A stretch of DNA of 6,013 nt from CAZJPD01 sp964547795 (lineage in GTDB: Bacteria > Pseudomonadota > Alphaproteobacteria > Rickettsiales > Midichloriaceae), in assembly GCA_964547795.1 (NCBI GenBank), contig CAZJPD010000047.1, positions 1 to 6,013 on the forward strand. The letters are read 5' to 3'. The translations under genes were made by a program, and so were the position numbers. Each line of letters begins with the position of its first letter. Within the stretch, counting starts at the first letter, position 1. The notes beneath the pieces were generated by a model, which saw only the letters and a list, made by a program, of their open reading frames with translations, ran no database searches and had not been told where the DNA came from. Shown here one piece after another: positions 1 to 5,985 of this stretch.

Positions 1-1276
1 CATCTATCATTTTACTTAATACATAATCTGTATATAGAATACTATTATCATAAGAATTATTAGCCTCTACTGTATAATAGCATGACTGCCTGTTAAAAAT
101 TCTTTTAAAAGCATTTCTTTCGTTTATTGCAGAACATGTGGGTGTATATTTTTTAAACTCTTCTGAATATCTGTCGTCATAAGTTCTATGGCTTCCCTGA
201 GTATGCAGTATTATAAGCTGATTCCTGGATTCATTATCCCTTAATATCCGCTGTAAATAAGGTAGAAGATTTTCATCCTTAATATCGTAATTATTGTTTT
301 GCAAAATGATCTCTCTTGTCATCAATCTCTGCACCTCAGAAGCAATAGTATTAACATCATTGACAAATGACTGCATACTCATCCATGAAGTTTCAAAACC
401 TAAATTATTAAATATAGAAATAAACGTGTTTTCATTCTCTAAAGCATGGAGTTTAAAGATGCTTTTCAATCCTGGAATGGTATAAGTTCCAAGCGAATAA
501 ACATCTGTAAAACTGATAAGATTTGGTATCCTAGCAAGATTAGGTGTGACATTCCTCTTATAGCCATTTATTGCAAATCTATCGCCTCTCGCTGATTCTC
601 CTAATACCAAAACTATTTTGACTCCCTTGTTATTAAACTTGAATTTATAGTTTTCAAAGACATCAACCTTTTCACTATTACCTCTAAATTTGTTATGTTT
701 ATAATAAATTTTAAATGTATTTATAAAACTTGCAGGATATAAATTAACTGCAGCCATGTGTTGTAAAAATACTATGGGATTTGTGCTTCTTAAGAACAAC
801 AGAGGCGTATAAAAAATCATAGCACCTAGTAAAGAGAATAAAAGGCTGATGGTTATTTTCCTCTTAAAATCTATTTTGAGCAGATTTGATTTTTTAATGA
901 GAATTACGCTAGGGATAAACCAAAAGGCAATCATCCAAACAATTAGTTCATAGTTAATGAATGTAGATGCTTCTTCATAATTTGTGTTTAAGGTGGATTC
1001 CAAAATGGATTCACTAAAGTTAATGCCAAAGAAAAATTTGAAATAAGCAAGTATACTGCCAAAAAATAAAATTGTTATAAAGAATGATATAAAAAATATT
1101 CTGCTAATAGAAGTTGCGGAAACAAGAAAAATAGAAAACCCAATGCTAGACAAGATGATAGATGTTTTATAGTCTGGAGTTAAAACACCATGAATAAAAA
1201 TTGCATTGAGTGATATTAGCAACAGAATGGCAAACAGTAATATAAGATTATGTTGATTAATAAGTATCTTTTTCAT
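1..1276 (-). CDS. eptA: Phosphoethanolamine transferase, EptA/sulfatase family (3' end cut by window edge)
   Basis: An open frame of 425 codons runs without a stop from ATG at 1276 to the left edge. Enzymes of this family move phosphoethanolamine from phosphatidylethanolamine to lipid A or another surface glycan in the periplasm. Residues 1-165 hold about five hydrophobic segments (roughly 10-29, 38-55, 57-80, 108-128, 141-162), the usual EptA membrane domain. The catalytic domain starts with LGESARGDRFAINGY (225-239), where E227 matches the family metal ligand. SLGTYTIP (261-268) should hold the threonine nucleophile, T266 or T264; alignment around it is gapped. LHTQGSH (357-363) matches the MCR-1/EptA segment with metal-binding histidine H363, followed by KKYTPTC and YTDYVL. 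The C-terminal Asp-His metal motif, about the last 110-120 residues, lies outside the window. The start is 13 bp past the feoB stop with no clear Shine-Dalgarno, so translation probably depends on the feo message. The family is clear; the acceptor (lipid A or another glycan) is inferred, so eptA names the family rather than a proven orthologue. Confidence 0.88.
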   Translation of the reverse strand, partial: MKKILINQHNLILLFAILLLISLNAIFIHGVLTPDYKTSIILSSIGFSIFLVSATSISRIFFISFFITILFFGSILAYFKFFFGINFSESILESTLNTNYEEASTFINYELIVWMIAFWFIPSVILIKKSNLLKIDFKRKITISLLFSLLGAMIFYTPLLFLRSTNPIVFLQHMAAVNLYPASFINTFKIYYKHNKFRGNSEKVDVFENYKFKFNNKGVKIVLVLGESARGDRFAINGYKRNVTPNLARIPNLISFTDVYSLGTYTIPGLKSIFKLHALENENTFISIFNNLGFETSWMSMQSFVNDVNTIASEVQRLMTREIILQNNNYDIKDENLLPYLQRILRDNESRNQLIILHTQGSHRTYDDRYSEEFKKYTPTCSAINERNAFKRIFNRQSCYYTVEANNSYDNSILYTDYVLSKMID

Positions 1277-1289
1277 AGCTAATTTTATT

Positions 1290-3575
1290 TTAATAAGAAT
1301 ATTTTTCGTCGTGATTTTTCTTACTCAAAAGTCTTAAAAGATATGCTGAAATAGCAAAAATAACAATACCTAATAATAAAAATTTGTAATTTACAATACC
1401 ATTTACAACCATATTTGCAGTTTGGTAAAAAATTACAGACACTGTATAGGCTGAGATGGTAGACCATACAGCTGATATTGTCGCCCATTTTTTGCCGATT
1501 TCATTGCTCATAACTCCAAAAACTGAAACGCAAGGGAAATATATCAAAATAAAAATCAGATATGCTAGTACTGCTAACTTATCATCAAAATTTTCACGAA
1601 TGTTTTTAATAATAGTATTATTTAATGCATTTGCTTCATAGTATCTACTTTTTGTATCATCCTCATCAATATGGAAAACTTCCAAATTTGCAGTAAAGAC
1701 TTCCCCTAGCTTTTTTGGAATACTCATGATAGCTTCCCTGTATTTCTTAATAATATCAGTATCTCCCTCATCATGTTCATTATTATTTACATATAACGAT
1801 ACTAAAGTGCCTACAATTACCTCTTTAGCAAATATTCCTGTAAAAATTCCAACAACTGCTGACCAGTTTTTTTCCTTTAACCCCAAGGGTTCAAAAATAG
1901 GGGTGATTTTTTGTCCAATCACATTAATTAAAGTTGTCTCTGATATTCCACCCTCTACCCCCCTTATGGGAATTTTAACTGCACTTATTATATGTATAAT
2001 GAAAAATACCACTATTATTGTTTTCCCTGCTCCAAAGATAAAAAATTTTGTCCTCAAAATACTGTTATTAATAATTGATTTTATCTTAGGCAATCTGTAT
2101 TCTGGTAATTCTATGAATATGCTGGAATCCGAGATATTTGTGGACTTATCTTTTACTAACAATCCTGTTATTATAGCCATAACAATGCCAACAATATAGA
2201 GAAAGAATATGACATTCTGGACATTATTGGGGAAAAATATAAAACAAAAAAGCATATAAACTGCAAGCCTTGCTGTACAGGAAATAAAAGGCGACATCAT
2301 GATGGTAGAAATCCTTTCTCTATGATTACTCAAAATTCTTGTCCCTGTGATTGCCGGCACATTGCATCCCAAACCCACTATCAGAGGGAAAAAAGATTGT
2401 CCTGATAGCTGCAAAGACTTCATCAGTTTATTTGTAATTACAGCTGCCCTTGCAATATAACCGCTACCTTCTAAAAACGATAAGAATATGTACATCGCAG
2501 CAATAATGGGGATAAAAGATGCTACTGTTTGAATACCACCACCTATTCCCTGTATGGCAATTTTTAACCATGTTGTATCATAAACTTTGTGTGCAGTTAG
2601 CATCGGTATATCGACAAAAGTTGCCTGTGCAGATAGACTAAAAAAATCTTGAAACACACCACCCAGATTAATGCTAAAAATAAACATTAGATACATTATC
2701 AACAGAAAGATGGGCAGAGCGAAAAGTTTATTGAGGAAAACATTATCTAATTTATCTGAAAAAGATTTAGTAACGACCTTCTTTGTTTCTAAAACCTTTT
2801 TTGTTAGCTTATTTATTACGTTATATCTACTATTGACTAAGGCAAAATCTGATGTCTGCCCAAACTCCTTTTCAATATCCCCATAAATCGCTTGTGCAAA
2901 TTTCTGTATCTCGTCGTGATAACCAGATAGATCACCCTCCATTAGCATCATCTTTTCATGGCATGTTAAGTCATAATTTTTTGACTTTAGGAAAATTTCC
3001 AAATTCGCATGATGCTTTTTGATCCCCTCTGGATATAAATCAAATATATTATATGCCTGATATGCCTGTTTTTTTTGCTTATGAAGTGCCAGAAAGTTGC
3101 CTAACTTCACAATATCTTTAGAATTTTTAGCAGATATCTTGATCACTGGGCAATGAAGAATTTTGGATAATTCCCCTTCATCGATTACCATACCCTTTTT
3201 ACGTGCTGAATCAGTCATGTTTAGCACTAAGATTACAGGAATTTTTCTTTCCAAAAGTTGCAGAATTAGATACAGGTTGCGATCTAGCTTTGTGCTGTCG
3301 ACAATATCGATCAAATAATCAAAATCTCCCTTAGTGATGAAATTTAATGCTATATTCTGGTCTAAAGATTTTTTTCCTCCCACACCTAAAGAGTACAGTC
3401 CAGGCAAATCTACAAGCTTTATCGTGCAACCTTTCTTTGAAATTACACCAACTTTTTTTTCAACTGTAACACCAGACCAATTGCCAGTTCTCTGATTCAA
3501 CCCTGTCAGTCCATTAAAAACAGTAGATTTTCCCGAATTAGGATTGCCAATAACTCCGATTGTGATCGTTTTCAT
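1290..3575 (-). CDS. feoB: Ferrous iron transport protein B (FeoB)
   Basis: FeoB is the inner-membrane GTPase-permease that imports Fe2+. The 761 residues are close to the usual full length. The N-terminal G domain has all its motifs: G1 GNPNSGKST (10-18), G2 threonine T37 in NWSGVTVE, G3 DLPG (56-59), G4 NMTD (119-122) and G5 SAK (148-150). Residues about 165-275 form the helical GDI-type linker. The membrane part, from about 283 to the end, contains the conserved gate-type sequences GCNVPAI (403-409, C404) and SCTARL (432-437, C433), GIFAKEVIVGTL (580-591) and YFPCVSVFG (679-687, C682). A hydrophilic loop at about 595-665 is rich in acidic residues. The ATG at 3575 places G1 at the normal distance from the N-terminus. 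It begins 7 bp after the feoA stop, so the two are almost certainly co-transcribed. No FeoC gene is seen. No frameshift or missing key residue was noticed, so it should be functional. Confidence 0.97.
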   Translation of the reverse strand: MKTITIGVIGNPNSGKSTVFNGLTGLNQRTGNWSGVTVEKKVGVISKKGCTIKLVDLPGLYSLGVGGKKSLDQNIALNFITKGDFDYLIDIVDSTKLDRNLYLILQLLERKIPVILVLNMTDSARKKGMVIDEGELSKILHCPVIKISAKNSKDIVKLGNFLALHKQKKQAYQAYNIFDLYPEGIKKHHANLEIFLKSKNYDLTCHEKMMLMEGDLSGYHDEIQKFAQAIYGDIEKEFGQTSDFALVNSRYNVINKLTKKVLETKKVVTKSFSDKLDNVFLNKLFALPIFLLIMYLMFIFSINLGGVFQDFFSLSAQATFVDIPMLTAHKVYDTTWLKIAIQGIGGGIQTVASFIPIIAAMYIFLSFLEGSGYIARAAVITNKLMKSLQLSGQSFFPLIVGLGCNVPAITGTRILSNHRERISTIMMSPFISCTARLAVYMLFCFIFFPNNVQNVIFFLYIVGIVMAIITGLLVKDKSTNISDSSIFIELPEYRLPKIKSIINNSILRTKFFIFGAGKTIIVVFFIIHIISAVKIPIRGVEGGISETTLINVIGQKITPIFEPLGLKEKNWSAVVGIFTGIFAKEVIVGTLVSLYVNNNEHDEGDTDIIKKYREAIMSIPKKLGEVFTANLEVFHIDEDDTKSRYYEANALNNTIIKNIRENFDDKLAVLAYLIFILIYFPCVSVFGVMSNEIGKKWATISAVWSTISAYTVSVIFYQTANMVVNGIVNYKFLLLGIVIFAISAYLLRLLSKKNHDEKYSY

Positions 3576-3582
3576 CAGTGGT

Positions 3583-3822
3583 TTATATGCTTGTACTCTC
3601 AGATGTCAACCATTTTTGTGCTATGCTACTATCTATTGCATACTTTATTCCGTTGCATTTAATTATCGCTGAGCCAAACCGACTTTTGTGCAACAGTTGC
3701 ATCTGTATTTTAGGCAAAATGCCCAGCTCCATCAATTCGAGTTTTTGGATTCTATCAAGGGAAAAATTTTGTATGATAAACTTTGTACCTTTATTCAGTT
3801 TATCAATAGATACCCCATTCAT
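3583..3822 (-). CDS. feoA: Ferrous iron transport protein A (FeoA)
   Basis: This 79-residue protein is a small SH3-like cytoplasmic partner of FeoB, needed for full Fe2+ uptake in several bacteria. It shows the FeoA pattern: an N-terminal 'LNKGTKFIIQNF' strand (9-20), then 'KLELMELGILPKIQMQLL' (27-44), the family core in which a Leu-Gly-Ile turn precedes a basic or hydrophobic strand, then 'AIIKCNGIKYAID' (52-64), the last strands that normally read 'ixvxgxxiaL'. Sequence identity to well-known FeoA looks modest, so part of the call rests on position: it lies directly upstream of feoB, same strand, 7 bp apart. The start at 3822 is the only sensible ATG ahead of the first FeoA strand. No good Shine-Dalgarno precedes it, as for the other genes of this operon. 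Confidence 0.9.
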   Translation of the reverse strand: MNGVSIDKLNKGTKFIIQNFSLDRIQKLELMELGILPKIQMQLLHKSRFGSAIIKCNGIKYAIDSSIAQKWLTSESTSI

Positions 3823-3852
3823 ATATTGTAATTAATAGTAATTCTTGATAAG

Positions 3853-3881
3853 TATCTATAACAAACCTTATGTACTGTCAA
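3853..3881 (-). promoter_or_regulatory. Candidate housekeeping promoter of feoA-feoB-eptA
   Basis: On the minus strand a perfect -35 box TTGACA (3876-3881) is followed after 17 bp by TAGATA (3853-3858), a poor -10 (3 of 6). The overlapping TATAGA at 3855-3860 fits TATAAT better (4 of 6) but leaves only 15 bp. It lies 31 bp or more upstream of the feoA start and no other good pair was seen. The -35 is convincing and the -10 is not, which suits a promoter needing an activator or one that is kept weak. Confidence 0.5.
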
Positions 3882-3943
3882 TATGCATCATCAAATAAAA
3901 AATGTAATAAATATAAAATAATAGGTTGCAAATATTTTTTATA

Positions 3944-3965
3944 GTGCTAACATTATAGGTAGCAC
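3944..3965. promoter_or_regulatory. Inverted repeat GTGCTA-N10-TAGCAC, possible operator
   Basis: GTGCTA (3944-3949) and TAGCAC (3960-3965) are exact reverse complements separated by 10 bp. The half-site centres are 16 bp apart, about one and a half helical turns. The right half overlaps the -35 region of the proposed flagellin promoter, so a dimeric regulator bound here could block or help it. The symmetry is seen directly; the role is inferred. As RNA it would form only a weak hairpin, so a protein site is the likelier reading. Confidence 0.4.
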
Positions 3966-3980
3966 AGAATGTGTCGATAT
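3954..3980 (+). promoter_or_regulatory. Candidate sigma-28 (FliA-type) promoter of the flagellin gene
   Basis: TATAGGTA (3954-3961) and GTCGATAT (3973-3980) match the FliA consensus TAAAGTTT-N11-GCCGATAA at 5 of 8 and 6 of 8 positions, with exactly 11 bp between them. The CGAT core of the -10 is intact. Flagellin genes are classic sigma-28 targets, and the site is on the right strand about 100 bp upstream of the flagellin start. It would give a leader of roughly 90 nt. In an AT-rich region partial matches arise by chance, so confidence is moderate. Confidence 0.5.
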
Positions 3981-3990
3981 TTTATATCTA

Positions 3991-4063
3991 GTCTAACGAG
4001 ACATAGGTAGGGGGTGTAAGCTTTCTTCCAAGCCTTATCAGGACAGCAGTCCAACGAGAAATA
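3991..4063 (+). repeat. Pair of 15-bp imperfect direct repeats in the flagellin leader
   Basis: GTCTAACGAGACATA (3991-4005) recurs as GTCCAACGAGAAATA (4049-4063) with 13 of 15 bases identical and start points 58 bp apart. The first copy can fold on itself as GTCT-AACG-AGAC. The second copy's GTCC can pair with GGAC just upstream, giving GGAC-AGCA-GTCC (4041-4052). Both copies lie in the transcribed leader if the sigma-28-like promoter is used, and the second is 17 bp before the flagellin ATG. They could be protein-binding RNA or DNA sites. Confidence 0.45.
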
Positions 4064-4080
4064 CGAATTAGGTAAAAGAG

Positions 4081-5682
4081 ATGACTATACCATCGATTAC
4101 AAATACACAAACGGCTGGTGTACAAAATACCATCAGTCAAACATTGGAAACCTCTTCTAGTATTGCGAATAAGTTATCTTCGGGGCAAAGAATACTTTAT
4201 GCGTATGAAGATCCAGCAGGTCTTGCAATTGGTACGAAATTGGAAGTAGACCTAGCTGTTTTCAAGGAAGCGTTAAAGAGTGCAAACCAAGCATCCGTTG
4301 TATTAAACATAGCTTACGGTAGTGCAAAGAGCATCACAGATATACTCAAAAGGTTAAATCAGCTATCAATCATGGCACTTACTGGTAGTGCAGTAGATTC
4401 AGACAGAAAACTGATTAACCTAGAGGCACAACAACTAATCCAGGAGGTAGATCGTACCGCAACATCAACAAACTTTAATGGTAGAAAACTAATTGACGGC
4501 TCTACTGCCAAAGTAAAAGTAGATACTATAGGTCTTCCTCTTCCAGATAATATCGCTGCTAGTAATAGTTTTGAGTTTAAGTTTATGCCGACTCAGGTAG
4601 AAAGTAGTATTGGTGCTGCAAATGTGAAGATTGAATATAAGAGCAATGCATTTCAATTAACAGTAGGTGGTACTGATGCTATGGGTACTAACAACGCAAA
4701 TGCAGTTTATTTAAGTGGTGATAAGGCTGCGACAACAGGCGATTATAATAAGGCATTATTCAGGTTCGGTGGTAGTAAAACTGATGTATCGGACATAAAG
4801 GATAAAGACGGAAAGACTCTTTTCATCTTTAACAAGGCTACTGGTGAAGTAAAAGAGGGAGATGGTACTAGTGGTGTTGTCCTCTGGAACTACAAGGATA
4901 AACCATCATCTGCTTTTGAGTTTAGGTTTAATGGGTCTAAAAATGTTATAATAGATGGAACTGGCACTGTTGAACTGATTAAATATGATGAAGTAGGTAC
5001 AAAATTCACCTTAAATAAAGACAGTAGTAACAATATCAATAATGCGCATGAACATACTGCTTATAAATATGATGTTAGTACGCAAACAGTTCAGTCTTTA
5101 GATGGTACTAAAACTTATTTCAAAATTGATAATCCTGATAATGTCCAAATAATTGATAAATTTAAGATTGATGATGGAAGTGGGAGCACTAAAGATGGAA
5201 GTCTAACATTATCCTCTGATGGGACAATAAAAAATCAAGGTAGTACACAAATTTTTTCATTTGACCCAACTAAACAAAAAGCAGAACCAATGATATTCCA
5301 GATTGGTACGGAAACCACTGATAAAATCGAGATAGCTTTTGATGGTGTAAAGGCTAGTGATTTGGAAGTAGATCAGTTGGATCTTACAACATTTGATAAG
5401 GCAGAAGAAGCTCATGTTGCAGTTGAGAAGGCTTTGGATATTATGTTTGAGTACAATGCTACAATTGGTGCATATCAATCAAGGTTTAGAATGGTAGCTG
5501 CAGGGGTATCAACATCGATAGAGAATGTTGATGCGGCAAGAGTAGAATTCTTAGATGCTGACTTTACAGAATTGACAAAACAGTTTTCTCAAGAGTCAGC
5601 TAAGTTGACGGCATCAATCACAGCGGAAGCTAAGTTGATTCAAACACCACAACAGTTGTTAGCATTACTTCAGTATATGTAA
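4081..5682 (+). CDS. Flagellin, 533 residues
   Basis: Flagellin is the secreted subunit that polymerises into the flagellar filament. The N-terminal D0/D1 helices are plain: KLSSGQRI (31-38), EDPAGLAI (43-50), the helix around ILKRLNQLSIMAL (88-100) and TNFNGRKLIDG (130-140). The C-terminal D1/D0 part has GAYQSRFR (463-470), SIENVDAARVEFLDADFTE (479-497) and the ending TPQQLLALL (522-530). The middle, about 145-435, is a beta-rich variable region with alternating aromatic strands and four DGT turns (261-263, 292-294, 341-343, 380-382), expected to form surface domains D2/D3. There is no signal peptide, as usual for export through the flagellar apparatus. The start ATG has AGG 8 bp upstream. 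The coding strand ends directly before a strong terminator and nothing lies close upstream on that strand, so it is monocistronic. The gene symbol (fliC, fla or fljK type) cannot be chosen from sequence alone. The variable region resembles nothing I recognise. Confidence 0.96.
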   Translation: MTIPSITNTQTAGVQNTISQTLETSSSIANKLSSGQRILYAYEDPAGLAIGTKLEVDLAVFKEALKSANQASVVLNIAYGSAKSITDILKRLNQLSIMALTGSAVDSDRKLINLEAQQLIQEVDRTATSTNFNGRKLIDGSTAKVKVDTIGLPLPDNIAASNSFEFKFMPTQVESSIGAANVKIEYKSNAFQLTVGGTDAMGTNNANAVYLSGDKAATTGDYNKALFRFGGSKTDVSDIKDKDGKTLFIFNKATGEVKEGDGTSGVVLWNYKDKPSSAFEFRFNGSKNVIIDGTGTVELIKYDEVGTKFTLNKDSSNNINNAHEHTAYKYDVSTQTVQSLDGTKTYFKIDNPDNVQIIDKFKIDDGSGSTKDGSLTLSSDGTIKNQGSTQIFSFDPTKQKAEPMIFQIGTETTDKIEIAFDGVKASDLEVDQLDLTTFDKAEEAHVAVEKALDIMFEYNATIGAYQSRFRMVAAGVSTSIENVDAARVEFLDADFTELTKQFSQESAKLTASITAEAKLIQTPQQLLALLQYM

Positions 5683-5689
5683 ATGCGAT

Positions 5690-5728
5690 AAGCCACACCT
5701 GAAGAGTTCTCTTTAGGTGTGGTTTTTT
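5690..5728 (+). terminator. Strong intrinsic terminator of the flagellin gene
   Basis: CCACACCTGAAGA (5693-5705) pairs with TCTTTAGGTGTGG (5710-5722) over 13 bp with a single G-U pair and a four-base GTTC loop, and is followed at once by six T (5723-5728). A few outer A-T and G-U pairs can extend the stem into the T-run. It starts 8 bp after the flagellin stop codon. This is a textbook rho-independent terminator, fitting a highly expressed single-gene transcript. Confidence 0.95.
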
Positions 5729-5772
5729 GTATATTCAAAAATAAGATCAAATTCACGTTAAGTTTAGCTATA

Positions 5773-5809
5773 GGTTGCCACGCATGCTTTGGCATGCTCG
5801 CAATAACGA
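5773..5809 (-). repeat. Palindromic repeat, copy A (inverted)
   Basis: Read on the minus strand the parts are ATTGC, an unpaired GA, a GCATGC stem, a CAAA loop, GCATGC, an unpaired GTG, then GCAAC. The outer arms pair over four bases (TTGC with GCAA) and the inner stem over six. The same order of parts, with the same GA/GTG asymmetric bulge, is found in copy B. The orientation is opposite to copies B and C. Short mobile palindromes of this sort are spread through some intracellular bacterial genomes; identity with a named family is not claimed. Confidence 0.7.
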
Positions 5810-5853
5810 ACAGAGAAGATATGGACTCCACAATGAGGGGTATGCAAACTTTC

Positions 5854-5862
5854 TGTTATAAT
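5854..5862 (+). promoter_or_regulatory. Extended -10 promoter element (TGtTATAAT)
   Basis: TG at 5854-5855, one base, then a perfect TATAAT at 5857-5862 is a full extended -10 box, which can work without a good -35; none is seen at the usual distance. Transcription would start near 5868-5870, at the first base of the hairpin at 5869-5900. It could also be the promoter of a gene beyond the right edge. Confidence 0.4.
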
Positions 5863-5868
5863 ACATGC

Positions 5869-5907
5869 CTCAACCTTTAGCTTAAGCAGGAAAGGTTGAG
5901 ACATTTT
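5869..5907 (+). terminator. Perfect 10-bp hairpin with T-run: terminator or tiny hairpin RNA
   Basis: CTCAACCTTT (5869-5878) is exactly complementary to AAAGGTTGAG (5891-5900). The 12-base loop itself contains the palindrome GCTTAAGC (5880-5887). ACA and then four T (5904-5907) follow, a weak terminator tail. The flagellin transcript is already stopped about 140 bp upstream and no gene precedes this hairpin, so it has no evident gene to terminate. With the -10 box just ahead, a transcript of about 40 nt made of little but this hairpin is possible. The stem is seen directly; its function is uncertain. Confidence 0.45.
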
Positions 5908-5935
5908 ATCTATTGCAAGTCCACATCCCACATTA

Positions 5936-5973
5936 TCGTCATTGCGAGCCTGTGTAATAGGCGTGGCAATCCA
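5936..5973 (+). repeat. Palindromic repeat, copy B
   Basis: ATTGC (5941-5945) pairs with GCAAT (5966-5970). GCCT (5948-5951) pairs with AGGC (5959-5962) around a seven-base loop. GA on the left and GTG on the right stay unpaired. The outer sequence TCGTCATTGCGAGC...GTGGCAATCC matches copy A closely, while the inner stem and loop differ. It lies 48 bp upstream of copy C in the same direction. Confidence 0.75.
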
Positions 5974-5985
5974 TCCTTCTGCCCT

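Noticed and set aside
294..485. A 63-residue plus-strand open frame
   Set aside because: It lies opposite the EptA-like gene, whose conserved motifs span the same bases; no domain or ribosome binding site supports it.
1726..2199. A 157-residue open frame on the plus strand, plus shorter ones at 1456-1641 and 2671-2886
   Set aside because: They are antisense to feoB, which has complete family motifs through these regions. Their translations look like the low-complexity products expected opposite a membrane protein in AT-rich DNA.
3578..3835. An 85-residue plus-strand open frame
   Set aside because: It is the antisense shadow of feoA, which fits the family pattern and sits next to feoB.
3845..3861. 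A Fur box over the feo promoter
   Set aside because: Only about 9 of 14 informative positions fit the 7-1-7 consensus, too few in AT-rich DNA. It is kept only as a low-interest finding.
3921..3930. ATAGGTTGCA in the feo-flagellin region as a further repeat copy, resembling the edge of copy A
   Set aside because: Only about nine bases are shared and no palindromic partner follows; chance is enough to explain it.
3944..3980. A sigma-54 promoter upstream of the flagellin (TAGCAC resembling the -24 box)
   Set aside because: No TTGC-type -12 element stands at the required distance on either strand, while the sigma-28 pattern has exact spacing.
5257..5478. A 73-residue minus-strand open frame
   Set aside because: It is antisense to the flagellin gene, with no motif and no start signal.
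5866..5903. A tRNA or part of one
   Set aside because: There is a single 10-bp stem with a 12-base loop and no D arm, T arm or CCA-proximal acceptor pairing.
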